Shown here one piece after another: positions 52,318 through 61,078 of a DNA stretch of 64,000 bases. The DNA lies in assembly GCA_963765265.1 (NCBI GenBank), contig CAVXVN010000014.1, positions 55,935-119,934 of the forward strand, written 5' to 3'. The DNA comes from Bacillus_BD sp963765265. GTDB taxonomy: Bacteria > Bacillota > Bacilli > Bacillales > Cytobacillaceae. Position 1 is the first letter of the stretch. The number at the start of each line of letters is the position of its first letter. A model generated the notes under the pieces. That model did no database searches and was not told the DNA's origin. It was given only the letters and a program-made list of their open reading frames with translations. The translations under genes and the position numbers were made by a program.

Positions 52318-54507
52318 TTATTGCACCTTCTTCACGTCTAGTTTTTCAATTTGGGCCGCACATGCTTTAAACTCTGGCATTCTTGAAATCGGATCAAGAG
52401 CAGCAATCGTTAAGAGATTAATAGATTGATCATGCCCAAAATGGTAGGGAACAAAGACGGTATCTTTGCGAATCGCTTCCGTAATTTTTACTTTGTACAC
52501 ACTTTCACCACGACGGGTAAAGAGATTTACTCTTTCTTCATGGACAATCCCATACTTTTTTGCTGTTTCTGGATGTACTTCAACATAGGGTTCTGGACAC
52601 ATATCACGCAGGAACGGAATTCGTCTTGTTTGGTTTCCTGATAAGTAATGATAAACAACACGCCCTGTTGTGAGACGCAATGGATAATCTACATTCGGTT
52701 CTTCTGCAGGCGGACGATACGGAAGGGCGCAAATTTTTGCTTTCCCATCTGGATGATAGAATTTTTTATCTAAAAACATATGAGGTGTTCCCGGATCCTC
52801 TTCATCCTTACAAGGCCAGAACACGCCATCCTGTTGATCAATTTTTTCCCAGGTTGCTCCGTAATAGTCTGCGTAGCCACCTTTTGACGCTAAACGCAGC
52901 TCATCTGAAACATCTTTAGCTGTTTTCAAATGGGAAAAGTATTTTCCGCGACCAAGTCGTTCAGACAGTTCGACTTGAATCAGCCAGTCAGGTTTTGACT
53001 CGCCAACGGGTGCTTGGGCTGCATTAATTTTGATAATTCTTCCTTCTAGGTTTGTCGTCGTTCCTTCATCCTCCGACCATGTGGTAGTCGGAAGGATCAC
53101 ATCCGCAAATTCAGCTGACTCGGAAAGATAGAAGTCCACACAAACCATGAAATCCAAGTTCTTTAATTGTTTTCGAACATAGTTTAAGTTTGGTGCTGAC
53201 ACAGCAGGATTTGAACAAAGAAGATAGAGTGCACGAATCGTCTTTTGTTCCATTAATTCAAACATTTCGTAAGCAGACACACCTGGTTCAGGCATTTCTT
53301 CTGGTGTGATTCCCCATACTTTACACACTTCTTCGACATGCTTTGGATTCGTCAGTTTACGATAGCCGGGCAGTAAATCGGACTTTTGTCCATGCTCACG
53401 TCCACCTTGACCATTTCCCTGTCCAGTCATGGTCGCTACCCCTGCTTTCGGACGGCCGATTTTACCTGTGATCAGCGCCATATTTGTATAGCCTGATACA
53501 TTATCAACACCTTTGATTTGTTGCTCAATTCCACGGGCAAACATAACAATTGCATTGGGTGCTTTCCCGTATAGTTCAGCGGCACGAATAATTTTCTCCG
53601 GCGCTACACCAGTAAGCTCGCTCGTATATTCAGGTGTAAATTCTTTCACAAGCTCCTTCGTTTCCTCAAAGCCATTTGTATGATTTTTCACAAATTCTTC
53701 GTCAACATGACCATTTTCAATCAATAAGTTTAAAATTCCATTTGCCAGTGCCAAGTCTGTACCTGGTTTTAAATCAAGATGCACATCTGCTCTTCTTGCT
53801 AGTGCGGTTTCGCGTGGATCGACAACGATGATATAACCGCCTCTTTCTTGGACATTCCAAACTCGGAACATGGAGGTCGGATGACATTCTGCAATGTTGC
53901 TTCCAGCAATAAATAAACAATCGGTTTCATGTATATCCGTCCATGGCAATGTTGATCCTCTATCTACGCCAAAAGAACGAAGGAAGCCACCTGCAGCACT
54001 TGACATACAAAAGCGACCATTATAATCGATGTATCTTGTACCTAGACCAACACGGGCAAATTTACCTGTTAAATAACATTTCTCATTTGTCATCGAAACA
54101 CCGCTGAATACAGATAATGAATCTTTCCCATAATCGGTTTGTAGCTCAGTGAATTTCTTCACAATTAAGTCATAAGCTTCTTCCCAGCTCGCTTCCCGAA
54201 AGCCTTCTTTGGTTCCTTTTAATGAAGCGTCGTCACGAATTAACGGTTTTAGAATTCGATCATCGTGATTCGTTTGTTGATAGGCCGTAACCCCTTTAGG
54301 ACACATTTTCCCTAGCGTAACTGGCCAATCGTAACGAGGCTCAACACCAATAATTTTATTTGTCACCGTATTGACCCGTAAATTCATCCCGCATTGCATA
54401 CCACAGTAGCTGCAATGTGTTTTAACAAGGGTTTCATTCGGATGTTTCAAGTTTTCTACTTCTTTAAAAAACGTATCTCTTGGATTCTTATAATTATCCT
54501 CTTGCAT
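52318..54507 (-). CDS. Molybdopterin oxidoreductase catalytic subunit, Nas/Nap-like nitrate reductase
   Basis: A 729-residue bis-MGD enzyme. The N-terminal [4Fe-4S] motif is C32-x2-C35-x3-C39 and C69 in MCPKG. A Cys at 167 (GRFCMSSAAGG) is in the position of the molybdenum ligand of NapA, NasA and formate dehydrogenases. Other family phrases are GSNIAECHPTSMFR, TGQGNGQGGREHGQKSDLLPG (shortened here) and the C-terminal LTTGRVVYHYLSGNQTRR. There is no Tat signal, so the active site is cytoplasmic. Context (narK, nreABC) argues for nitrate as substrate; formate or another oxyanion cannot be excluded from sequence alone. Confidence 0.85.
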   Translation of the reverse strand: MQEDNYKNPRDTFFKEVENLKHPNETLVKTHCSYCGMQCGMNLRVNTVTNKIIGVEPRYDWPVTLGKMCPKGVTAYQQTNHDDRILKPLIRDDASLKGTKEGFREASWEEAYDLIVKKFTELQTDYGKDSLSVFSGVSMTNEKCYLTGKFARVGLGTRYIDYNGRFCMSSAAGGFLRSFGVDRGSTLPWTDIHETDCLFIAGSNIAECHPTSMFRVWNVQERGGYIIVVDPRETALARRADVHLDLKPGTDLALANGILNLLIENGHVDEEFVKNHTNGFEETKELVKEFTPEYTSELTGVAPEKIIRAAELYGKAPNAIVMFARGIEQQIKGVDNVSGYTNMALITGKIGRPKAGVATMTGQGNGQGGREHGQKSDLLPGYRKLTNPKHVEEVCKVWGITPEEMPEPGVSAYEMFELMEQKTIRALYLLCSNPAVSAPNLNYVRKQLKNLDFMVCVDFYLSESAEFADVILPTTTWSEDEGTTTNLEGRIIKINAAQAPVGESKPDWLIQVELSERLGRGKYFSHLKTAKDVSDELRLASKGGYADYYGATWEKIDQQDGVFWPCKDEEDPGTPHMFLDKKFYHPDGKAKICALPYRPPAEEPNVDYPLRLTTGRVVYHYLSGNQTRRIPFLRDMCPEPYVEVHPETAKKYGIVHEERVNLFTRRGESVYKVKITEAIRKDTVFVPYHFGHDQSINLLTIAALDPISRMPEFKACAAQIEKLDVKKVQ

Positions 54508-55576
54508 CCTGGTTGGCCTCCTTAACTTTTACTTCGTGAGTGGGAAATCCAGAGAATTGCGCAATCCGGTATTTCCTACGGCAAGGCAGGCACATTTCAG
54601 CAAGATGGTGGCCTTCCTTCGTTTGAAAATCAATATGGTTCACACCCAGCACCTCAACGACATCTTTGGATTGTTCCGTTGAAACAAACTTGTCTCCACA
54701 CACCTTACATTCCTTCATCGATTGCTCTCCATAATGTTCGCGGTAATTTCTTGCTAACACACTCATTGGGCGAAACGGAATATGGGCGAGCTTGCCAAAC
54801 GGTAGATAAATTAACGTAATAATAACGGAATATTGATGAATCAATGACATAACCGAGTGACCTTTTCCCTCTAAAAACATATTCATAACGGTTAACGCAA
54901 GTCCTGTAATACTTACAAATATAAGCAAGTATAGTGGTAAGAAATCATAGATAAACTTTTGCTCGGCTCTTGCTTGCATATTTTTCAAGCGACGATATAG
55001 CGACATACTAACTCCCGTGATGACCATTACTGCACTAATATTTAGTGCATTATATGATACGTAGGCAATAAATCCATTGGCCTTGATTTCCATGATGTTC
55101 ATGCCCATGGCAACAATTGTATAGTAACCGTTCTCATCCATTGTGAAGTACATGAGGCCAAATACGAGTGGAAACGTTACCAAACAAGCGAGTACGCAAC
55201 CCCAGCCAATTAATACATGCTGTGTCCATCGGTAAATTCCCCGATTCCAAATAAAACGGTAGGTCGCTAAATCCTCGACAGATGTTTTTGCAGTTGATTT
55301 ACGGAACAATAACTTTAGCCCTTTTTTAATAATAATTTTTGTTGGTGGACGTTCTCCCCAAGCAATAAAGCGATAAAAGAATCCCCCGATAAACACCAAT
55401 GTCCCCATCATATATCCGTAAAGATTCAAGTCGATATGTGTAAACATCCTCGTTCCGATAAACACAAGTACAAGTAGCCCAAGAACGGTTAAGAACACAG
55501 ACTTGGCAAACTGAGACGCAAACGCATGATTAATTGAACGTTCTGTCTTTTTATTTGCTGAAAGATTCGTTTCCAT
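54494..55576 (-). CDS. Membrane subunit of the nitrate-reductase-like complex
   Basis: A 360-residue protein with about six membrane helices (first near residue 30, last near 265). Several His residues in or beside helices (for example H120-region QHVLIGWG, LIHQYSVIITLIYLP, KLAHIPF) could ligate b haems, as in quinol-oxidising subunits. The C-terminal cytoplasmic 90 residues carry CKVCGDKF and CLPCRRKY, a four-Cys zinc-ribbon-like or rubredoxin-like site. First gene of the cluster, after AGGAGG, overlapping the catalytic gene by 14 bases. It probably passes quinol electrons to the ferredoxin subunit. I could not match it to a named family. Confidence 0.65.
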   Translation of the reverse strand: METNLSANKKTERSINHAFASQFAKSVFLTVLGLLVLVFIGTRMFTHIDLNLYGYMMGTLVFIGGFFYRFIAWGERPPTKIIIKKGLKLLFRKSTAKTSVEDLATYRFIWNRGIYRWTQHVLIGWGCVLACLVTFPLVFGLMYFTMDENGYYTIVAMGMNIMEIKANGFIAYVSYNALNISAVMVITGVSMSLYRRLKNMQARAEQKFIYDFLPLYLLIFVSITGLALTVMNMFLEGKGHSVMSLIHQYSVIITLIYLPFGKLAHIPFRPMSVLARNYREHYGEQSMKECKVCGDKFVSTEQSKDVVEVLGVNHIDFQTKEGHHLAEMCLPCRRKYRIAQFSGFPTHEVKVKEANQDARG

Positions 55577-55720
55577 CGTGATACCTCCTAATTCAAAAAA
55601 TGTAAGTGACTTGTTTCGCTTAAGAAAAATCTTAAATGAGGCTTATCTTTTAGCTCCGTCAGCCCATTGGCGCTGAAGCTAGATGATATTTAACACTTAT
55701 AAATACTTTTTTTATAAAAA
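55577..55720 (-). other. Leader of the nitrate operon
   Basis: About 145 bases between a terminator-like hairpin and the first gene. The promoter was not resolved; AT-rich text near 55695-55720 could hold a -10. Confidence 0.3.
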
Positions 55721-55762
55721 AAACACTAACCCTATTTCTATTGTAAGAAACGGTTAGTGTTT
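55721..55762 (-). terminator. Terminator-like hairpin in the nitrate operon leader
   Basis: AAACACTAACC and GGTTAGTGTTT form an 11-base perfect stem followed by a T-run on the minus strand. It lies between the GC-rich palindromes and the first gene, so it could be an attenuator, or simply insulate against upstream read-through. Confidence 0.6.
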
Positions 55763-55770
55763 TACCTATC

Positions 55771-55804
55771 GGGGAATCTCCCCATCATTAGAGGGGAATC
55801 CCCC
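55771..55804. promoter_or_regulatory. Pair of GC-rich palindromes, candidate NreC sites
   Basis: GGGGAATCTCCCC (55771-55783) and GGGGAATCCCCC (55793-55804) have centres about 21 bases apart, two helical turns. NreC of staphylococci is reported to bind a GC-rich palindrome at nitrate and nitrite reductase promoters. Runs of G and C like these are rare in this AT-rich DNA. Binding is inferred. Confidence 0.5.
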
Positions 55805-55833
55805 GATTTATTTTTATAATCTTCCCACAATCT

Positions 55834-55936
55834 GAATGGTGCCTGTAATCTGGATGGTGCTTGTGACCCGATTACCTTGTCACGTTATCTTAACATAATA
55901 GCGAGCGAACAGTCTTGGTCCTGTTCACTCGCTATT
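55834..55936. repeat. Repeat fragment and hairpin
   Basis: CTGAATGGTGCCTGTAATC and TCTGGATGGTGCTTGTGACC are two degenerate copies of the GGATGGTGCCTGG repeat. AATAGCGAGCGAACAG and CTGTTCACTCGCTATT (55898-55936) form a 16-base stem, a likely bidirectional terminator. Confidence 0.55.
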
Positions 55937-55970
55937 TGTTCATTCCAATTACTAGGACACTCTTCGTTCT

Positions 55971-56075
55971 TTAATCTTCTACCTTATTCCCTCTCATTAA
56001 TTTTTCAAATGGTTTCATTTCTTGATCCTGTTTAGGAACTGTGTTAAATGGGTTTTTTTTCTGTGCAAATTCCAT
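55971..56075 (-). CDS. Short basic peptide, 34 aa, uncertain
   Basis: MEFAQKKNPFNTVPKQDQ then a charged tail ending GNKVED. No ribosome binding site is visible at the ATG, although the frame is open further upstream to a hairpin at 56122-56149 (AACGTTCTCT with AGAGAACGTT). It may be a tiny gene or the end of a lost one. Confidence 0.25.
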   Translation of the reverse strand: MEFAQKKNPFNTVPKQDQEMKPFEKLMRGNKVED

Positions 56076-56344
56076 ATATTTAATATCTGCATTAAGAAGT
56101 GTTTTGTATTTTTTTATAAAAAACGTTCTCTTCAACAATAGAGAACGTTCAATCTCAAACTATACCCATCCTTTAGAAATAAAGTCCTTCACTAGCTATG
56201 TTATATCCTCAAAATCGACGACAGTATGCACATCTGGTTTCTGGATATTAGCCCACCACCGATTCATTCCCTGTTACAACCTAAAAGGCGAAAACATTCG
56301 CTTCAAATATCACCGAATTTACATTTTATATGTGGTCGGAACCA

Positions 56345-56384
56345 AAAACCCGCTCATTTTCCAAGAAGGAAGTAAGCGGGTTTT
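56345..56384 (-). terminator. Terminator of the cwlJ-gerQ operon
   Basis: AAAACCCGCT and AGCGGGTTTT form a ten-base stem with a T-run on the minus strand, 16 bases past the gerQ stop. Confidence 0.85.
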
Positions 56385-56399
56385 AAGCGTTCTACAATT

Positions 56400-56879
56400 T
56401 TATTCCGTTGTCGTCAGGGACGCCTGGACATCCGGATTAATTTCCGCCTGAGGATAGTTAATTTGTTCCTCGAATTCTACCCAGTCTAGATTTGCCATCA
56501 GCAGCAGGTAGCGTTTACCGCTGGCCGGGTCACTGATGATGATGTGGTCACGACCAGCCGTTTCTACCCGCCCGTGGTAAACCATCGCATTCCATTTGTT
56601 ATTACCTTGGTAAGTAAAGTAGAATGTACCGATCTTACCTTTGTTGAAGCGTAGGATATTTTCAATAAATGATTCTTCCCTCACACCTCCCAACGGGACC
56701 GTCGGGACGGCAAACGAGGGTCCAGAAGGCATATCCATCGGGAAGCCGGCAGAATGTGCTCCAGCAGGCATCGTCGCCGGGAAGCCGGCAGGTTGTGCGA
56801 CACTGCCTCGCATCATGGAAGTTGGATAAAAACCAGGATAATAATTCATTGGATAATAACTAGAGTCTCCACAAGTCAT
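56400..56879 (-). CDS. gerQ: Spore coat protein GerQ
   Basis: A 159-residue GerQ. The first 70 residues are Pro/Gly/Met-rich and low complexity; the conserved C-terminal domain has ENILRFNKGKIGTFYFTY, GRVETAGRDHIIISDPASGK and RYLLLMANLDWVEF. GerQ is a coat protein cross-linked by transglutaminase and needed to place CwlJ in the spore coat. It follows cwlJ by 23 bases with an AAGGAGCTG site, the same pair as in B. subtilis though gene order may differ. Near-identical short repeats (GFPATMPAGAHSAGFPMDMP) occur around residues 32-51. Confidence 0.93.
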   Translation of the reverse strand: MTCGDSSYYPMNYYPGFYPTSMMRGSVAQPAGFPATMPAGAHSAGFPMDMPSGPSFAVPTVPLGGVREESFIENILRFNKGKIGTFYFTYQGNNKWNAMVYHGRVETAGRDHIIISDPASGKRYLLLMANLDWVEFEEQINYPQAEINPDVQASLTTTE

Positions 56880-56902
56880 GAGAAGATCAGCTCCTTTTTA
56901 AT

Positions 56903-57379
56903 TTATCTATAAAACTCTGGGCAGTAGCCCGGTACCGCGACATAGAAGCAATGGTTCCTGTGTGCAAAATCGAACTTCGTCATGGGGGATCTTGGCATCG
57001 TTGGGGTACAAGGAGCTCGGAACTTTTTCCCCGGACTGGGGTTAAAAAACCACAAATTCATTCTGGACCGAGGTTCCCTATCGCCCTGCAACAAATTCCT
57101 AGCCCTCTGGAGGTCAGCTTCTTTGGGACGTTGTGTATACAATGTTCCATTTAAGACGGGCTCAAAGTGAGGAATTCCAGTTCCAGGTATGGTTTGATAG
57201 ATCGCATCTCTGATATTGCGCAACCCTTTGAAGTCAGGAGCACAGTCAGCCTCGACCCGATTGGACACAACTGTTCCCACCATGTTCATCCCTTCGACTC
57301 CTTCACCGATCCCTTCCGCCAGCATGAGCCTCGCTAACTCCTCCACGTCACGTGAAGTATGTTTTATTCGTCTCCCCAT
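56903..57379 (-). CDS. cwlJ: Spore cortex-lytic enzyme CwlJ
   Basis: A 158-residue hydrolase of the Hydrolase_2/SleB catalytic family. The catalytic Glu is E22 in ARLMLAEGIGEG; NMVGTVVSNRVEADC and FEPVLNGTLYT are typical of CwlJ. The tail is about 15 residues longer than B. subtilis CwlJ. It has no signal peptide, as expected for an enzyme made in the mother cell and deposited in the coat. It degrades cortex peptidoglycan during germination triggered by nutrients or calcium dipicolinate, and depends on GerQ, encoded next. Confidence 0.93.
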   Translation of the reverse strand: MGRRIKHTSRDVEELARLMLAEGIGEGVEGMNMVGTVVSNRVEADCAPDFKGLRNIRDAIYQTIPGTGIPHFEPVLNGTLYTQRPKEADLQRARNLLQGDREPRSRMNLWFFNPSPGKKFRAPCTPTMPRSPMTKFDFAHRNHCFYVAVPGYCPEFYR

Positions 57380-57817
57380 TTTCTCACTCCCTTCGGCTTA
57401 TACAAATAACTTATTAGCTTGAAGCTGGTTTTGGTAACTTGCCTATCAGCCCAAACTTTGGAAATTGCATCCTCAGGCGAAAAGAGTCTTGTCCTGTTCC
57501 CTAGATTTTCACTACACCTTAAGTTATGCCACTAAATTTTGTAATTCCACAGCCATCTTCTAAGAAAAACAGGATTTTCTTATCTAAGTTTTCTGATCTG
57601 GATATGTATGAAATACTTCGATTCCATCCCCTATTCAAACTACAAAAGCATCCGCTCCAAATACAAAAGTGTTTATAAATCTTCTAGATTATGACGCCCG
57701 TTCTTGATCTACTATTTATACAAAAGCTAAAGATCAGGTTCTAAACAAATAAGCGACACCTGAAATGGTGTCGTTGTATGAAGTAGTTTATTTTTCCACC
57801 TATTAAAATTAACTGAA
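57380..57817. other. Intergenic region upstream of cwlJ
   Basis: About 440 bases holding the cwlJ promoter (expected to be sporulation sigma-E type, not resolved) and a hairpin, GCGACACC with GGTGTCGT (57752-57775), that probably ends the L,D-transpeptidase transcript. Confidence 0.4.
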
Positions 57818-58480
57818 TTATTCTAACAAACCTAATAGAACATACTCTCGAACCGTTACTACGCCAGTTAACGGGAAATGATTTATTTTCTGAAACCTTT
57901 TGACTGCTCTTTCGGTGCTTATACCATAAATTCCATCTTCCATTCCATCATACAACCCTATGGCTTTTAATCTATGTTGAACAAGTTGTACTAGATTTCC
58001 TTTCGAACCTAAAGCTAGGTTTATAAACTCACCCTTACCTTTTCCAGTAACGGGTCCTTCTATATAGACCATTGTCCCTGTGGGGATAAGTTCAAATAAC
58101 GACTCTACATCTTTATTCTGCATACGAATACAACCACCGCTTACACTTTTACCAATTAGATTCGGTTTATTTGTTCCATGTATTCCATATTGTCCCCAAG
58201 GAACGTTTAAACCTAACCACCTTGAACCAAACCCACCCCCCCATGATTTTGATTTTTCTTCCACCTTGAAAAGCCCAATCGGAGTAGGGGATTCTTCAGT
58301 CCCTGAAGCAATAGAAAATCGCTTGATTACTTCGTTATTTTTTGAAACAATAAGTTCATTTGTCCATAAATTTATCCTTATGTATATATTATCTTTATGT
58401 TCCCCATAGACGTTTATAGTTAAGAATAAGGTAACTACAAGTACAATAATTTGTGCAGCAAATAATCTCTTTACTTTCAC
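57818..58480 (-). CDS. L,D-transpeptidase with C-terminal peptidoglycan-binding domain
   Basis: A 220-residue secreted or membrane-anchored protein: N-terminal hydrophobic signal (about 8-24), a YkuD catalytic domain with H101 in GIHGTNKPNLIG and the catalytic Cys C117 in SVSGGCIRM, then a peptidoglycan-binding type 1 domain (about 155-215; LVQLVQHRLKAIGLYDG, GISTERAVKRFQ). YkuD enzymes form 3-3 cross-links or attach proteins in peptidoglycan; in Bacillus several act on the spore or stationary-phase wall. Monocistronic. The domain order (YkuD then PGB) is common in Bacillaceae. Confidence 0.9.
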   Translation of the reverse strand: MKVKRLFAAQIIVLVVTLFLTINVYGEHKDNIYIRINLWTNELIVSKNNEVIKRFSIASGTEESPTPIGLFKVEEKSKSWGGGFGSRWLGLNVPWGQYGIHGTNKPNLIGKSVSGGCIRMQNKDVESLFELIPTGTMVYIEGPVTGKGKGEFINLALGSKGNLVQLVQHRLKAIGLYDGMEDGIYGISTERAVKRFQKINHFPLTGVVTVREYVLLGLLE

Positions 58481-59051
58481 AATTTCCCATACACCTTCTT
58501 TTTAGTGTTTTTCAACGAGATTCCTTGTTAGTGAGGTATTGTTTGTAAATCCCCCTTCAAATTATTTATCCTAGTTAAGACCTTCATTTTTTATTAAGTT
58601 ACAAACCGTATTATCTGCACAAAAAGTAGGTAGTATGAATGGAAAAGATTAGACGAAAATTCAAACCAAAATAAGTGCCAGAATCAAGTGCCGATACCAT
58701 CCAATTTTTCATTTATTTTTTAACCCTGTACTATACTTTAAAAGAAGAAGTTGTCTATTTTTCGGTTTCAATCTGTTTAATAACAAATGAACTAGTTATT
58801 TGACAAAAAGTATTACTAGATTTATATTAAACATATACCACACTGGGTATATAAACGATCATTACTCACTATTTATAATGATTAAATTTCTACACAAATG
58901 TGGATTCAACTTGAAAAAATTATACACATTTTTCCCCAGCAATATTTATTGCACAGTGTTCCGTTGTCGATCAATTTAGGCTTTATCATGGGAACAAGAG
59001 TATTTTATGTTTTTTAAGGTTAAATTTTTTAAATAAATGGAGGGTTTATTT
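58481..59051. other. Intergenic region between divergent genes
   Basis: About 570 bases, very AT-rich. It contains a degraded GGATGGTGCC-type repeat (58672-58715) and no supported gene. It should carry the promoters of the transpeptidase (minus) and HesB-like gene (plus). Confidence 0.35.
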
Positions 59052-59363
59052 ATGCAGATTAAGATAACAGAAGTAGCGCTGGAAACATTAAAAAAATTAT
59101 TAGCACAGGACGAAAATAATCAAGCAATCTATATTTATTTGGCAGGGATCGGTTGTGGAGGTGGAGGAAAAGCCAGCTTTTCACTTGCACCTGTTAATCA
59201 CAAAGAAGGTGAAAACGTTTTAGAAATAGAAGATATAACATTTATTTACGATCGTCTAATGTTATTCCATACTAAAAATATACTCATTGACTACACCCCT
59301 TCTGCCTCTCTGTATGATCAAAAAATATGGCTTGAAAATTTCACCATAAAAGATGCCAAATAG
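59052..59363 (+). CDS. HesB/IscA-like protein with a single cysteine
   Basis: A 103-residue protein from the ATG at 59052, seven bases after GGAGGG. It has the HesB fold signature (ITEVALETLKKLL, IYLAGIGCGGGGKASFSLA, LIDYTPSASLYD), but only one Cys (in GCGGGG); the C-terminal CxC that IscA/SufA use to hold an iron-sulfur cluster is missing. This short HesB-like type is common in Bacillus and is probably not a standard A-type carrier. A terminator overlaps its last codons. Confidence 0.75.
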   Translation: MQIKITEVALETLKKLLAQDENNQAIYIYLAGIGCGGGGKASFSLAPVNHKEGENVLEIEDITFIYDRLMLFHTKNILIDYTPSASLYDQKIWLENFTIKDAK

Positions 59364-59373
59364 GCATCTTTTA
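59346..59373 (+). terminator. Terminator overlapping the HesB-like stop codon
   Basis: AAAAGATGCC and GGCATCTTTT flank AAATA, which contains the TAG stop, followed by ATTGG. Confidence 0.8.
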
Positions 59374-59453
59374 TTGGTACAGGGGACAAATGGGTCACAG
59401 GGACAGGTTTACTGACCCAGTTTGCCATTCATTCAAGTTACTAATTAACAAAT

Positions 59454-59515
59454 ATAAGTGACACCAGGCACCATCCAATTTTCTGGATGGTGCCTGGCAA
59501 CCGATTACCCCTTGC
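59454..59515. repeat. Dispersed repeat (GGATGGTGCCTGG family)
   Basis: CCAGGCACCATCC and GGATGGTGCCTGG form a 13-base perfect inverted repeat around AATTTTCT, followed by CAACCGATTACCCC. It is the best-preserved member of this family here. The flanking 59516-59691 contains no supported gene. Confidence 0.75.
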
Positions 59516-59691
59516 ATAAAAAACGCCATTTTCTCTAAGTCCTCTTCCTGGTATCGGCCCCACCTACGCCAGATACTATGACAGCCACACATGCCATCCA
59601 ACCCATTATAATGGGAACGTAAAAACAGCGAATTTCAGTTATTCAAAAACCATGAAAAAAAGGTTTCTCTAGACCCACTCATATTCTGTCA

Positions 59692-60816
59692 TTACTGCTT
59701 TTTAATCGGAAACCAACCAGGAGAATGTAAAATAGCATTCCATAAACTATCTGGAACAACTAGCTGTTCTTGAGCAGTTGGATCCAATTCTGTCTCGATT
59801 TCATTTTCGCGACCGCTTTCCATCTTCTGTACCCATTGTGGATCAATGATAAGCTCACGTCCTAACGCAATTAAGGGAATGTCAGATGAGAAAGCTTTTT
59901 CTGCATCTTCAGCTGAATAAATAGAGCCGACTCCGATAATCGGTGTGCGTCCATTCACTTTTTCCTTGATCATCTCAATGATAGGAGTAGTAGATTCCTT
60001 ATCACGCATAGGACGTTGGAAGAACTCACCTAGTGAAACGTGAATATAGTCTAATTCTTGATTTGTAAGAGCATCTACTAAAGTAAGAGTATCCTCCAGT
60101 ATAATACCAGGGTTTTCTCTTTCCTCTGGAGATAGTCGATAACCAACAATAAATGGCGCATTCGTTGCTTTGTTCACGGCCTTTTTTACTTCCTCAATGA
60201 CAGCTAGTGGGAAGAGTAGTCTGTTTTCCAACGTACCTCCCCATTTATCCGAACGTCTATTTGAATGAGGGGAGAAAAATTGTTGGATTAAGTAGGTGTT
60301 TGCACCATGAAGTTCTACACCATCAAATCCGGCTTCAACTGCACGTCTAGCTGCATGGCCGAAGTCTTGAATAATGGATTCGATTTCTTCTTCCGTTAAT
60401 TCACGAGGAGTCTGTGCACCTTCTCTATCTGCTGCAACGGCACTGGCACTTACTATTTCACCATTTGGAACGAGCTCAGGCGGGCACATACGTCCGCCAT
60501 GAAAAATTTGTAAAATGGCTTTAGCTCCTTCACCTTTAATCGTTGATGCTAAACTTTTTAAACTATCAATCATTGAGTCATCATGAGCTCCAAACTCACC
60601 TTGAAATCCTTTTCCGGAAGGTGTCACATAGGCACAAGCTGTAATCACTGTTCCCACTCCACCAGCACGTTTTCTATAGTATGACAGTTCTTTTTCTGAA
60701 ACGGTTCCATCATCATGTGAACCAAAATTAGTCATTGGTGCCATTATTACTCTATTTTTAACCTCAACACCCGATGGAAAAGTAAAACTAGAAAACATTT
60801 TTTCTTTTGCAGACAA
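59692..60816 (-). CDS. Old-yellow-enzyme NADH:flavin oxidoreductase (YqiG-like)
   Basis: A 374-residue FMN-binding TIM barrel. Early strand VIMAPMTNFGS (about 24-34), AKAILQIFHGGRMC (His ligand to FMN phosphate region), GFDGVELHGANTYLIQQFFS and GGTLENRLLFP are standard; in the substrate pocket the usual HxxN/HxxH is HGAN. It closely resembles Bacillus YqiG. Such enzymes reduce activated alkenes, nitro compounds or quinones using NAD(P)H. It lies near a second OYE gene and a dehydrogenase, perhaps a shared electrophile response, but is separated by a 260-base gap. Confidence 0.88.
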   Translation of the reverse strand: MSAKEKMFSSFTFPSGVEVKNRVIMAPMTNFGSHDDGTVSEKELSYYRKRAGGVGTVITACAYVTPSGKGFQGEFGAHDDSMIDSLKSLASTIKGEGAKAILQIFHGGRMCPPELVPNGEIVSASAVAADREGAQTPRELTEEEIESIIQDFGHAARRAVEAGFDGVELHGANTYLIQQFFSPHSNRRSDKWGGTLENRLLFPLAVIEEVKKAVNKATNAPFIVGYRLSPEERENPGIILEDTLTLVDALTNQELDYIHVSLGEFFQRPMRDKESTTPIIEMIKEKVNGRTPIIGVGSIYSAEDAEKAFSSDIPLIALGRELIIDPQWVQKMESGRENEIETELDPTAQEQLVVPDSLWNAILHSPGWFPIKKQ

Positions 60817-61078
60817 GTTAATTCCTCCTTAATGATCGATCACAATTAAAGTATGTACCGTTACCACTTTCACATTCGCTTTTAATTACATAATCAATTG
60901 ATTGGTTCATGTTTTTCTACTATAAAAAACCTTTAAGTCAAAGAAGTGGAGAATATGGATTGGTTATTGAAGTACTAGAACAATTAAAAAAGATACCTCT
61001 TTCAATCCATTTCTGGCAAGGTAATGGTTTGAATTAAACTAGGTAGGGTTACTTCAAAAAATCCACTTCTCCACAAAT

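Noticed and set aside
59395..59601. 68-codon minus-strand frame (DGMCGCHSIW text)
   Set aside because: It crosses the dispersed GGATGGTGCCTGG repeat and has no start signal; any relic is too short to identify.
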